This document shows, piece by piece, positions 15,836-23,298 of a stretch of 33,650 nt of DNA. A program made the translations under genes and the position numbers. The notes under the pieces are model-generated. The model had not been told where the DNA came from. It made no database searches and was given only the letters and a program-made list of their open reading frames with translations. The stretch is from Candidatus Latescibacterota bacterium (GTDB lineage Bacteria; Latescibacterota; UBA2968). Position 1 is the first letter of the stretch, and each line of letters opens with the position of its first letter. Location of the stretch: NCBI GenBank assembly GCA_021295695.1, contig JAGWBW010000007.1, positions 40,022 to 73,671 on the forward strand. Direction: 5' to 3'.

Positions 15836-17287
15836 ATGGCTCGCAACCTCCTCTTAATTACCACCGATCAACAGCGCTGGGACAGCCTCCCCTGTTACGG
15901 CCTCGACTTTATACAAACCCCCAACCTCGACCGCCTTGCACGCGAAGGCATAGTATTTGACCATTGCATTGTCCCCTCCCCTGTATGCGTACCCTGCCGT
16001 GCATCCATCATGAGCGGTCAGTATCCCAGCGTAACCGGTGTGACTGGCAATGGCAACTGGTTACCGGATCACGTACCAACATGGCCACATATCATCTCAC
16101 AAACCGGACGGCGCACCGCAGCCATCGGCAAAATGCACTTTCATCCCTGGGACTCACACCAGGGTTTTGATGAACGCATCATGGCCGAAGACAAACGGCA
16201 TATATATCTACCCGACCACCACGTACAATTTCTCGCGGCACACGGCCTTGACCGACCGCACCCCACGACATTGCCGGGATATTACGAAAATCTGGGCGCA
16301 TCCATCACACCGCGCGACCGCAAATTCCACGTCGATGGCTTTGTCGGCGACCAGGCAGCCGAATGGCTCCAACAAAATGGGAGCGACCCCTTTGCCGCAT
16401 GGGTCAGCTTTCCCGGACCGCACGACCCCTATGACCCCCCTGAAGACATGGCCCGTATGTATGCCGACGCGCCCATACCCGAATCCGTCGGTTCCCCGGA
16501 AGAACTCGCCGACAAACCACCCGCACAAAGAGACCGCGGTCGCGGCAGCCTGTCCAACTCCATGTTTCGCCTGGACTATTCACAAGCCACGCCAGAGCAC
16601 TACCGCAAATGGCGCGAGCACTACTACGCTAACATCAGCTTAATTGACGAAGGCATTGGCAAAATCATCGCCGCGCTCGAAGCCCATGGTGTACTTGACG
16701 ACACCCTCATCATCTTCACCAGCGATCACGGCGACGCACTGGGCGATCACGGCATGCCCTTCAAAGGCTTCTTTTACGACTGCATGTCTCGCGTCCCTCT
16801 CATCATTCGCGGTCCCGATGTCCCCGCCCATCAGCGCGCCCCTGGCCCTGTAAGCATCATAGATCTCGTACCCCTCTTTTATCACGCCTGCGAGGCCGAA
16901 CCGCCCAGCACACTTCAAGGCGAAGACATTCGCCCAATATTCAAAGACCCCACAGCAACCATTCGCCAGGCCGCATTTTGCGAAATCGGCGGTCGCGTTA
17001 TGGTGCGAACCGAACGCTACAAATACGCGCATTACGCCGACGGATCTGCCGAACTTTACGACCTCCAAAACGATCCGGACGAAATTGTCAACCGCGCGGG
17101 TGACGCGCACCTGTCCCATGTTGAAAACGATCTCAAATCCCGCTTGCTCGAACACTGGATTGACAACCAAAAACACCAATCGAACTACGTCTCTGCCCCG
17201 CAATACTGGGTGCGAGAAGCACTTGAAGCCGATTACAAAAAACAACAGGAAGAAGGCGGCGACCTGCGTTATAGACCGCTGTATTGA
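15836..17287 (+). CDS. Type I sulfatase (CVPCR motif), no signal peptide
   Basis: A 483-residue formylglycine sulfatase. LLLITTDQQRWDSL holds the metal-binding Asp pair. CVPCR at 51-55 marks Cys51 for conversion to formylglycine. TSDHGDALGDHG is the second metal site. GRVMVRTERYKYAHY is the C-terminal region with the substrate-proximal Lys. The start at 15836 has GGAG 8 nt upstream and puts the usual beta-strand right at the N-terminus. A longer in-frame start would add a Pro-rich stretch unlike the family. No signal peptide is seen. It leads a plus-strand set with the enolase-family enzyme 12 nt downstream. Confidence 0.9.
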   Translation: MARNLLLITTDQQRWDSLPCYGLDFIQTPNLDRLAREGIVFDHCIVPSPVCVPCRASIMSGQYPSVTGVTGNGNWLPDHVPTWPHIISQTGRRTAAIGKMHFHPWDSHQGFDERIMAEDKRHIYLPDHHVQFLAAHGLDRPHPTTLPGYYENLGASITPRDRKFHVDGFVGDQAAEWLQQNGSDPFAAWVSFPGPHDPYDPPEDMARMYADAPIPESVGSPEELADKPPAQRDRGRGSLSNSMFRLDYSQATPEHYRKWREHYYANISLIDEGIGKIIAALEAHGVLDDTLIIFTSDHGDALGDHGMPFKGFFYDCMSRVPLIIRGPDVPAHQRAPGPVSIIDLVPLFYHACEAEPPSTLQGEDIRPIFKDPTATIRQAAFCEIGGRVMVRTERYKYAHYADGSAELYDLQNDPDEIVNRAGDAHLSHVENDLKSRLLEHWIDNQKHQSNYVSAPQYWVREALEADYKKQQEEGGDLRYRPLY

Positions 17288-17299
17288 AAGGAGTTACCC

Positions 17300-18439
17300 T
17301 TGAAAATCACCGATGTCGAAACCATTCAATTCAAATACATCGCCAACACCGAACGCGACAGCGATGGACACGGGCATCCTGGTCCCGAACGCGAAGCTGT
17401 TCAAACCCTGCTCGTAATTTCAACCGACGAAGACATATCCGGATACTGGTTTGGCGCAAATGCACAGGTGATCAACAGCATGATAAAGCCAGAACTTATT
17501 GATAAAGACCCCTTTATGCGCGAAGAAATCTGGCACGACCTCAACCACCGCCAGCGCATCAACTCAGACACGGTAACAGACAAAGTCATTATGTCCGTTG
17601 ACCTCGCCCTCTGGGACCTGGCTGGACGCGCCCTCAACCAACCCGTTTACAAATTGCTAGGCGGGTACCGCGACAAAGTCCCCGCCTATGCATCTACCAT
17701 GTGCGGCGACGACCTCGAAGGCGGTTTGGCCACGCCCGAAGACTATGCCCGTTTTGCCGAATGGTGTATAAAACGCGGGTACCCCGCCTTCAAACTCCAC
17801 ACCTGGCAGCCTCCCTACGAGGGCGCTCCCAGTGTCAAACGCGACCTCGAAGCCTGCGCTGCCGTGCGCGAAGCCGTCGGTCCCGACGTGCCCCTCATGC
17901 TCGACCCCTATCACTATTACGACCGCGAAGCCTCGCTCGCTCTGGCAAAAGGACTTGAAAAACTCGACTATTACTGGATGGAAGAACCCATGGACGAACA
18001 CAGCATGTCGTCCTATGTCTGGCTCTGTGAGCAAACATCCTTACCGATATGTGGCCCCGAAACCTGCGAAGGCAAAATGTATGTGCGCGCCGAATGGATC
18101 AAAGCCGGTGCCTGTGACATTTCTCGCTGCGGCGTCGGCGATGTGGGCGGTCTGACCCCCCTCATGAAAACCGTTCACCTGTGCGAATCCTTTGGCATGC
18201 GCTGCGAAATCCACGGAGGCGGACCCGGCAACCTGCACGCCCTGTGCGCCATGACCAATGGCGAATTTTACGAACGCGGCCTACTCCACCCCTTCATCGA
18301 CTTCGACGAACACGCGTCCTGGCTTCACGAACACGGCGAACCCATGGACGACCAGGGTTTCGTCCACGTCCCCCAGCGTCCGGGATTGGGCATGAATATT
18401 AACTGGGATTATATCGAAAAAAACAGGATCAGGATGTAA
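17300..18439 (+). CDS. Mandelate racemase/muconate-lactonizing enzyme family protein (enolase superfamily)
   Basis: A 379-residue enolase-superfamily enzyme, typically a sugar-acid dehydratase or epimerase acting by Mg-assisted proton abstraction next to a carboxylate. Visible active-site residues are Lys165-x-His167 (FKLHTW) and metal ligands Asp202 (LMLDPY), Glu228 (YYWMEEP) and Glu254 (CGPETCEG). Asp273 and His305 (CEIHGGGPG) form the dyad typical of the mandelate-racemase subgroup. Translation starts at TTG: AAAGGAG ends 6 nt before it and no ATG fits. It lies 12 nt after the sulfatase, implying that it processes the desulfated product or a later acid (inference). The last codons run into a GGAT-rich repeat. 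Confidence 0.9.
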   Translation: MKITDVETIQFKYIANTERDSDGHGHPGPEREAVQTLLVISTDEDISGYWFGANAQVINSMIKPELIDKDPFMREEIWHDLNHRQRINSDTVTDKVIMSVDLALWDLAGRALNQPVYKLLGGYRDKVPAYASTMCGDDLEGGLATPEDYARFAEWCIKRGYPAFKLHTWQPPYEGAPSVKRDLEACAAVREAVGPDVPLMLDPYHYYDREASLALAKGLEKLDYYWMEEPMDEHSMSSYVWLCEQTSLPICGPETCEGKMYVRAEWIKAGACDISRCGVGDVGGLTPLMKTVHLCESFGMRCEIHGGGPGNLHALCAMTNGEFYERGLLHPFIDFDEHASWLHEHGEPMDDQGFVHVPQRPGLGMNINWDYIEKNRIRM

Positions 18440-18460
18440 GGATGGAAGGATGGGCAGGAT
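18424..18460. repeat. AGGAT-iterated repeat across the stop of the enolase-family gene
   Basis: Five AGGAT units occur in 37 nt (CAGGAT, CAGGAT, AAGGAT, AAGGAT, CAGGAT), spaced 6 to 9 nt apart. The first two encode the C-terminal NRIRM of the enzyme and the remainder lies after the stop. The gap 18440-18504 contains nothing else apart from a C-run and the AGGAG ribosome site of the next gene. Confidence 0.6.
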
Positions 18461-18504
18461 AAAACCAAACCCTACCCCCCCCAACACAAAAACAGGAGAA
18501 CTTT

Positions 18505-19665
18505 ATGGACAAAGTACGCATCGGCATTATTGGTATCGGCAACATGGGCAGTGGACATAGTCTCTACTTGCACCCGGGCCAGGTATCCAATGCCGAACTA
18601 ACCGCCATTTGCGACATACATCCCGACCGCATCAAGTGGGCACGCGAAAACCTGGGTGAAAATGTCCGCACATTCGACAGTGCCGATGATCTCATGGCTT
18701 CTGGAACCGTCGATGCCGTCATTGTCGCCACGCCGCACTACCTCCATCCACCCCTGGCAATTCAAGCCATGAACAGCGGGTTGCATGTGCTTATAGAAAA
18801 GCCCGCAGGTGTTTATACCAAACAAGTCAAAGAAATGAATGCCGTAGCTGAAAAAAGCGACCGCGTCTTCGGCCTCATGTTCAACCAGCGCACCATTGGG
18901 GCACACCAAAAACTCAAAGACCTTGTCGCATCGGGTGATCTGGGAGAAATTCAGCGCACGAACTACATCATCACCACCTGGTTCCGCTCGCAAAGTTATT
19001 ACGACTCAGGCGGCTGGCGCGCGACCTGGGAAGGCGAAGGCGGCGGCGTCTTAATGAACCAGTGCCCGCACAACCTTGACCTGTGGCAATGGATTTGCGG
19101 TATGCCCATCCGATGCAGGGCATTTGTCGGATTTGGCAAATACCACGATATCGAAGTCGATGACGAAGTCACCGCCTACGTGGAATACGAAAATGGCGCA
19201 ACGGGCGTATTCATCACCACAACAGGCGAAGCCCCAGGCACCAACCGTCTCGAGATCACTGGCGATCGCGGCAAAGTCGTCATGGAAGGTGGAAACATCA
19301 CCTTCTGGCGCACCCGCGAATCCGTCAGCAAATTCTGCAAAGAATACAAAGGCGGCTTTGGCAGCCCCGAAGCCTGGAAATGCGACATCCCCACGGGCAG
19401 CGGTGGCGAAGCCCATCGCGGCATCACGCAAAATTGGGTTGACGCCATACGCACGGGCAGCCCACTCCTCGCGCCTGGGGTCGAAGGAGTCAAAGGCGTC
19501 GAATTAGCCAACGCCATGCTCTTATCCGCCTGGACAGACAACTGGGTAGATATCCCGGTTGATAGCGATCTCTTCTATGAAAAACTCCGGGAAAAGATCA
19601 AAAATTCCAATACGACCAAACAGGCAGAAAGTAGCACTGTACTCGACGTATCTGAGACGTATTGA
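18505..19665 (+). CDS. Gfo/Idh/MocA family oxidoreductase
   Basis: A 386-residue NAD(P)-dependent dehydrogenase. RIGIIGIGNMGSGHS is the Rossmann loop and IEKPAGVYTKQ holds the EKP Lys. GGVLMNQCPHNLDLWQW carries the conserved catalytic-region His on the dimer helix. This last motif is characteristic of the family branch with sugar and myo-inositol dehydrogenases and glucose-fructose oxidoreductase relatives. The ribosome site AGGAG is 6 nt before the ATG. It is the last gene of the plus-strand sulfatase/enolase-family set, 65 nt downstream of the enolase-family gene, and probably performs a redox step of the same route. Confidence 0.9.
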   Translation: MDKVRIGIIGIGNMGSGHSLYLHPGQVSNAELTAICDIHPDRIKWARENLGENVRTFDSADDLMASGTVDAVIVATPHYLHPPLAIQAMNSGLHVLIEKPAGVYTKQVKEMNAVAEKSDRVFGLMFNQRTIGAHQKLKDLVASGDLGEIQRTNYIITTWFRSQSYYDSGGWRATWEGEGGGVLMNQCPHNLDLWQWICGMPIRCRAFVGFGKYHDIEVDDEVTAYVEYENGATGVFITTTGEAPGTNRLEITGDRGKVVMEGGNITFWRTRESVSKFCKEYKGGFGSPEAWKCDIPTGSGGEAHRGITQNWVDAIRTGSPLLAPGVEGVKGVELANAMLLSAWTDNWVDIPVDSDLFYEKLREKIKNSNTTKQAESSTVLDVSETY

Positions 19666-19670
19666 GATAT

Positions 19671-19712
19671 AAAAAAATCGGGGGCCGATCCTCAAGTAAA
19701 GACCCGACCCCC
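19671..19712 (-). terminator. Candidate Rho-independent terminator of sixA
   Basis: Read on the minus strand, GGGGGTCGG (19712 downward) can pair with CGGCCCCC/TCGGCCCCC near 19680-19688, allowing two wobble pairs. A run of seven T follows after CGA (19677-19671). It lies about 75 nt beyond the sixA stop. The plus strand has no T-run here, so it is assigned to the minus gene only. Confidence 0.5.
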
Positions 19713-19785
19713 ACGCGGAAGCTGACTGATGCGAGAAGATACCCGCATTCTGTGACAGATAGGTTTCGGATAAGTTACGGACACG

Positions 19786-20274
19786 TCAAATCGACTTTGG
19801 CACCTCAAAAAACACCAGATCCCCCGATACCGCATCTGACCAATTATCAATCGGCAGATCAATACCCGCAACACCACAAGTCGGCACATTGGCAATAGCA
19901 GATCCAGTCAGTTCATTGACCAATACGGTCATATCCGGGTTGTGTCCTATCACCATAACTTCCCGATATCGATTATCGACCTGTCGAATCAGATCCAACA
20001 CATCCCCGCTATGCCCCGAATAAATGCGCTCGTGCCATGCAATCCGTTTTTTGGAAAAATTGAGAGACTTGCGCAATCGCTTGACCGTAGAGCGCACGCG
20101 CTTGGCCGTGCTGCACAATACGTAATCTGGCTCGACCTTCCATGCCCGCTTCAAATATTTGCCCATGCGCGGCGCGTCCCTTTTGCCGCGCTTGTTCAGC
20201 GGCCGATCAAAATCAGCCAACCCGGCATAACTCCAATCCGACTTGGCGTGCCGCACGATATAGAGCCGTTTCAT
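19786..20274 (-). CDS. sixA: SixA-type histidine phosphatase family protein
   Basis: A 162-residue histidine-phosphatase (phosphoglycerate-mutase-like) protein matching SixA, which removes phosphate from phosphohistidine proteins. The N-terminal MKRLYIVRHAKSDWS carries the catalytic RHA (His9). LNKRGKRDAPRMGKYL and CSTAKRVRSTV are SixA-like phosphate-pocket segments, and VIGHNPDM gives the second catalytic His. ATG 20274 is chosen because GGAG lies 8 nt before it and because RHA then sits at the usual position near the N-terminus; an in-frame upstream start is rejected. It is monocistronic. Members of this short family include enzymes with other phosphoester substrates, so the phosphohistidine role is only likely. 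Confidence 0.85.
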   Translation of the reverse strand: MKRLYIVRHAKSDWSYAGLADFDRPLNKRGKRDAPRMGKYLKRAWKVEPDYVLCSTAKRVRSTVKRLRKSLNFSKKRIAWHERIYSGHSGDVLDLIRQVDNRYREVMVIGHNPDMTVLVNELTGSAIANVPTCGVAGIDLPIDNWSDAVSGDLVFFEVPKSI

Positions 20275-20304
20275 AGAGCGTTCTCCGTTCAGGGTCCCAT
20301 AAAG

Positions 20305-20334
20305 ATTATACACATATTAAAATATACACAACAA
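20305..20334 (-). promoter_or_regulatory. sigma70-type promoter for sixA
   Basis: On the minus strand TTGTTG (-35) and a perfect TATAAT (-10, complement of 20305-20310) are separated by 18 nt. The -10 ends about 30 nt before the sixA ATG, which gives a short leader. Confidence 0.5.
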
Positions 20335-20361
20335 ACGAGCTTCACAAATGAGCTTTAGTAT

Positions 20362-20389
20362 TTGCAAAAGTTCACCATTTGGTTATATT
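20362..20389 (+). promoter_or_regulatory. Candidate promoter for the toxin-antitoxin-like pair
   Basis: TTGCAA at 20362-20367 and TATATT at 20384-20389 are separated by 16 nt, about 32 nt before the ATG at 20422. The surrounding region is AT-rich and divergent from the sixA promoter. Confidence 0.4.
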
Positions 20390-20421
20390 AAAAAATACCA
20401 TAACAAAGACACCACCATACT

Positions 20422-20673
20422 ATGAAAACGACTTCCTACTTTGAAACCATTGTTGCGAAAAATCATCCCGAATCCGTAACCTACCGTGCATATGTTGAAA
20501 AAGCCCTGACAGAATACGAGTCCATCCGCTCAGAGCCCAGTGGAAATACCCAGCGATATATTTACGTTGCGGAGCGCGAGTTGTATCTCCGTGTAGTGGT
20601 CCTTCCAGATGGTCAAACAGTTCACAATGCCTTTTTTGACAGCAATTACACGCGAAAACAAAGGAAAAAATAA
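20422..20673 (+). CDS. Small basic protein, possible toxin of a type II-like pair
   Basis: An 83-residue protein without a signal peptide or membrane segment. A helical N-terminal half (YRAYVEKALTEYESIRSE) is followed by beta-rich segments (RYIYVAERELYLRVVVL, VHNAFFDSNY) and a basic tail, TRKQRKK. This layout resembles small DUF4258/BECR-like proteins often encoded next to DUF2283 proteins (recollection; not verified). Its TAA stop overlaps the ATG of the next gene by one base (TAATG), so the two are translationally coupled. A clear ribosome site is not visible. The toxin role is inferred from size, charge, gene order and partner; no catalytic residues can be assigned. Confidence 0.6.
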   Translation: MKTTSYFETIVAKNHPESVTYRAYVEKALTEYESIRSEPSGNTQRYIYVAERELYLRVVVLPDGQTVHNAFFDSNYTRKQRKK

Positions 20674-21134
20674 TGTCAACCTTTCAGTATTTCCCCGAGA
20701 CCGACACTCTTTCCATTGACCTCTCCGACAAGCCTGCAACAGGTGGAGCTATGAATGCAGGTGCAGGAGGAGAGGATGAGGATATTTTATTTTCTATAGA
20801 TAAGAAAGGTCGGATCACAAACATCACCATCGAAAGAGCCAGCGTTCGCGCCGACCTGTCCCGCATTACATTGGATGAGAGTCATATTATTGTGGAACGC
20901 GGCCGCGTCTCTTATACAGCCAGTGGCCTTGCCCGTGAGTGGGGTATTTCTCGGCACGCTGTGCAGCTTACAATCAAGCGGATGCAAGCGGCTGGGTATT
21001 CTGTTGGCACGCAAGACAAACCGGGGGCACCTGTTATCTTATCCGAAGAAGATGCCCATAAAATACAGCAGTGGCGCAAAACACATCCAAGGGGTCGGCC
21101 AGCCAAACCAACGTTGCAACATCAATCTACTTGA
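20673..21134 (+). CDS. DUF2283-like / HTH protein with an RGRP tail, possible antitoxin-regulator
   Basis: A 153-residue protein with three parts. Residues 1-60 (FQYFPETDTLSIDLSD to GRITNITIERAS) match the DUF2283 beta-structure pattern, in which a stretch with DTL and D-x-G reports folding of a short sheet. Residues about 85-110 (SGLAREWGISRHAVQLTIKRM) form a plausible helix-turn-helix. The tail HPRGRPAKPT has an AT-hook core, RGRP. Together with the coupled upstream basic protein it reads as an antitoxin that also represses its own promoter (inference). An alternative is a plain small regulator. It converges on the BNR-4 gene, with only 21 nt between the stops. Confidence 0.65.
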   Translation: MSTFQYFPETDTLSIDLSDKPATGGAMNAGAGGEDEDILFSIDKKGRITNITIERASVRADLSRITLDESHIIVERGRVSYTASGLAREWGISRHAVQLTIKRMQAAGYSVGTQDKPGAPVILSEEDAHKIQQWRKTHPRGRPAKPTLQHQST

Positions 21135-21155
21135 TTTTTCAGAATAAGGGCACAT

Positions 21156-22739
21156 TCATCTCTCAAGAATATAAAGTCTCAAGTCACTCGGCGGTGGAAT
21201 CTCCTCTCGGGGCAGGTCCCGATTGCGCCCCAGCGTTTCCCAGCGCAGGAGATATCGCTCACCGGGCCTTGTGCCCGCCCCCCGCGCCCAACGCGTGTTG
21301 ATCCCCATCCCTGGATACTGAGAAGTCACCCGCCCCAATTCCCTGGGTATCGCACTCGGCGGCGGCGGATACGTCCCGATCACTTGCAGACTTTGGGGAT
21401 CCAACTTCCAGATTCCCCTTCCTTCTTTGACGTGTATATAGCTCATACTCAATCCCCCATCGGATGCTACCTTCACGCTCCCCAACCGAATCTCTGCAAC
21501 AATTGATCCGCCTCCACCAAACTCCCACCGATAGGTCCAATCGCTCACCTTGTACACGGCCCATTCGCCGTATTCCAGCCGCGCACAATAGGCTTGCGTA
21601 TATCCATTCTCATCGTGCTTGTGATAACTAATCACCGGGCGTTTCTGATGGTCAAAACCCAATGACTGCGTCATATTGATCATCCCACCCCTCGGCGGTA
21701 CGGGATCGACAATGGCACCGCTTTCTATTGTAATCGGTAACGCCAGCGCATCGCCGCTACCCGTCTCCCAGGCGACCAGGTCGCGGCTGCGGGCATAAGA
21801 GATATCGTGATTGGTCGCAGCATCGGGTGTATCGCGCCACATCCAGATCATGTGGAACATCCCATCGGGACCTTTCTGGGGGCTGCGTGCGTACGCATTC
21901 ATCCGCCCCAACCCATCCAATAACGGCGTATCGTGCAACCTTCGCCAGGTTCTGGTCTCAACATCATAGATATTGTAAAATTCAACAGCATTGCCACTAC
22001 TGCCGTCTCGATACCGGAAAATCAATTCATTATTCGGACCGCGCATAAACACGGGATAAGTGCAGCGGTCTTCATTTTTTCCTACCATAGAACCAATGCG
22101 CTCAAAACTCGTCACATCGAGTGGCCGCGTTGTGCGAAAGTAAATCAGCGGATCCACATGCATATTCCCGCTCAAATGAATGTGATCGTCGGCGTCAATG
22201 GCCATCGTCAGGTAATTGTGAGTGTCCCATCCGGTTTCCGACGACAGTCGGCCCCGATTTTCCAGCCATACACCTTGGGGCTGTTCAAATGTCCATGTCT
22301 CTGCATCTAACATCCCCACCGTCATTTTGCGGTCGGCATCGTAAAATGCGACAAATTGTACATCGCCATAAGTCAACAGGTCAAAACTAACGGGATGCCC
22401 AGCCCATACCTTCGAGACAAATAACGTATCGAGAATTTTTATATCACCCGCTGTAGGGTTCGCTCCCCCATCTGGTGTGACTGCTTTGCCGAAGTTTGCG
22501 ACAAAATTCACAAAATCGCCAAACCCGATCTCCCCATCGCCATCCAGATCAAAACGATCATCATACTTTTCATCGCCCTGACGCGCCCCAAACCTATCGA
22601 CAAATAGCAAAAAGTCGGGAAAATCAACCACGCCACTATTATCAAAATCTGGATTGGGGTCTTTTTGTAACGCGACACTGGCCCAAAGTGGTTGGATCAG
22701 AAGCACGATGGATAGCAAGGCGAGGATATGCCTGCACAT
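21156..22739 (-). CDS. Secreted BNR-4-type beta-propeller protein with N-terminal dockerin-like pair
   Basis: A 527-residue exported protein. Residues 1-24 (hydrophobic, ending in ASVA) look like a signal peptide. Two Asp-rich EF-hand-like repeats follow at about 31-85 (DFDNSGVVDFPDFL and DLDGDGEIGFGDFV). The rest reads as a BNR-4-type propeller with repeated beta and Trp/Asp motifs such as HNYLTMAIDADDHIHLSGNMH, PVFMRGPNNELIFRYRDG and WMWRDTPDAATNHDISYARS. Proteins of this class include ulvan-lyase-like (PL24-type) and other glycan-active enzymes, so action on a polysaccharide is possible, but no catalytic residue is proven here. AGGAG lies 9 nt before the ATG. A terminator separates it from the upstream tRNA-secG operon. 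Confidence 0.78.
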   Translation of the reverse strand: MCRHILALLSIVLLIQPLWASVALQKDPNPDFDNSGVVDFPDFLLFVDRFGARQGDEKYDDRFDLDGDGEIGFGDFVNFVANFGKAVTPDGGANPTAGDIKILDTLFVSKVWAGHPVSFDLLTYGDVQFVAFYDADRKMTVGMLDAETWTFEQPQGVWLENRGRLSSETGWDTHNYLTMAIDADDHIHLSGNMHVDPLIYFRTTRPLDVTSFERIGSMVGKNEDRCTYPVFMRGPNNELIFRYRDGSSGNAVEFYNIYDVETRTWRRLHDTPLLDGLGRMNAYARSPQKGPDGMFHMIWMWRDTPDAATNHDISYARSRDLVAWETGSGDALALPITIESGAIVDPVPPRGGMINMTQSLGFDHQKRPVISYHKHDENGYTQAYCARLEYGEWAVYKVSDWTYRWEFGGGGSIVAEIRLGSVKVASDGGLSMSYIHVKEGRGIWKLDPQSLQVIGTYPPPPSAIPRELGRVTSQYPGMGINTRWARGAGTRPGERYLLRWETLGRNRDLPREEIPPPSDLRLYILER

Positions 22740-22758
22740 GGCATCTTACTCCTATCTA

Positions 22759-22794
22759 CAAAAAAAGGGCTTGCGATCCATATCACAAGCCCTT
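22759..22794 (-). terminator. Rho-independent terminator of the glycolytic/secG/tRNA operon
   Basis: On the minus strand AAGGGCTTG pairs perfectly with CAAGCCCTT (arms 22786-22794 and 22765-22773, 12-nt loop), followed by T7. It lies 10 nt after the CCA end of the tRNA and just upstream of the BNR-4 gene. Confidence 0.85.
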
Positions 22795-22803
22795 GCTTTT
22801 ATG

Positions 22804-22890
22804 TGGTGCCGAAGAGGGGATTCGAACCCCTACACCCTTTCGAGTACTGCCCCCTCAAGACAGCGTGTCTACCAATTCCACCACTTCGGC
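22804..22890 (-). tRNA. tRNA-Leu (GAG anticodon)
   Basis: Class II tRNA of 87 nt with an encoded CCA. The acceptor stem GCCGAAG pairs with CTTCGGC and the discriminator is A. The D arm has TGGTAGACACGC. The anticodon stem-loop is CTGTC-TTGAGGG-GGCAG, giving anticodon GAG (reads CUC/CUU Leu codons). A long variable arm (TACTCGAAAGGGTG) and the T arm with GGTTCGAATCC complete it. It lies 7 nt downstream of secG on the same strand and is followed by a strong terminator, so it is probably released from the secG messenger. Confidence 0.96.
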
Positions 22891-22897
22891 ACAAAAT

Positions 22898-23290
22898 CTA
22901 CGGCGTGGTACTGCCGGTATCGGCCGGTGCTGTCTGGGTTGTTCCTTCGGTCGGAGTGGTTTCCGGAAACGTCAAAGGTTGAGGAATTTGCTGCATGGGC
23001 ATCTGCCCTTCTTCCATTAACCGCTCAGCAGCCGTTGAAGGTACAGAATCAGTCGAACGCCCTGCGTACCAAAGCCCAATACATGTCAGCGCAAAAATAA
23101 TCCCCACATACGTCGTCACTTTTGCCAACATGGGCACGGCACCACCACCGCCAAACATCGATGTACCACCACCGCCCATACCGCCAAAAGCACCGCCGGA
23201 CAACCCACCACTTCTGCCGGGCTGCATCAAAATAACCAGAATGAGTACCGCACAAACTATCACATGAACAATCAAAAGAAAAATTTCCAT
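22898..23290 (-). CDS. secG: Preprotein translocase subunit SecG
   Basis: A 130-residue small inner-membrane subunit of the SecYEG protein-export channel. The N-terminal MEIFLLIVHVIVCAVLILVILMQ is transmembrane segment one. It is followed by the Gly-rich cytoplasmic loop (GRSGGLSGGAFGGMGGGG) typical of SecG and a second segment near residues 58-76. The C-terminal tail is Pro/Thr-rich and longer than in short SecG proteins. Position after tpiA and before tRNA-Leu is a common arrangement in bacteria. It is 8 nt downstream of the tpiA stop and clearly in the same transcript. Confidence 0.93.
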   Translation of the reverse strand: MEIFLLIVHVIVCAVLILVILMQPGRSGGLSGGAFGGMGGGGTSMFGGGGAVPMLAKVTTYVGIIFALTCIGLWYAGRSTDSVPSTAAERLMEEGQMPMQQIPQPLTFPETTPTEGTTQTAPADTGSTTP

Positions 23291-23298
23291 ATCACCCT

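Noticed and set aside
16640-17245. A 201-codon minus-strand open frame
   Set aside because: It is antisense to the sulfatase at 15836 and has the Val/Gly/Ala/Phe-rich composition of a shadow frame.
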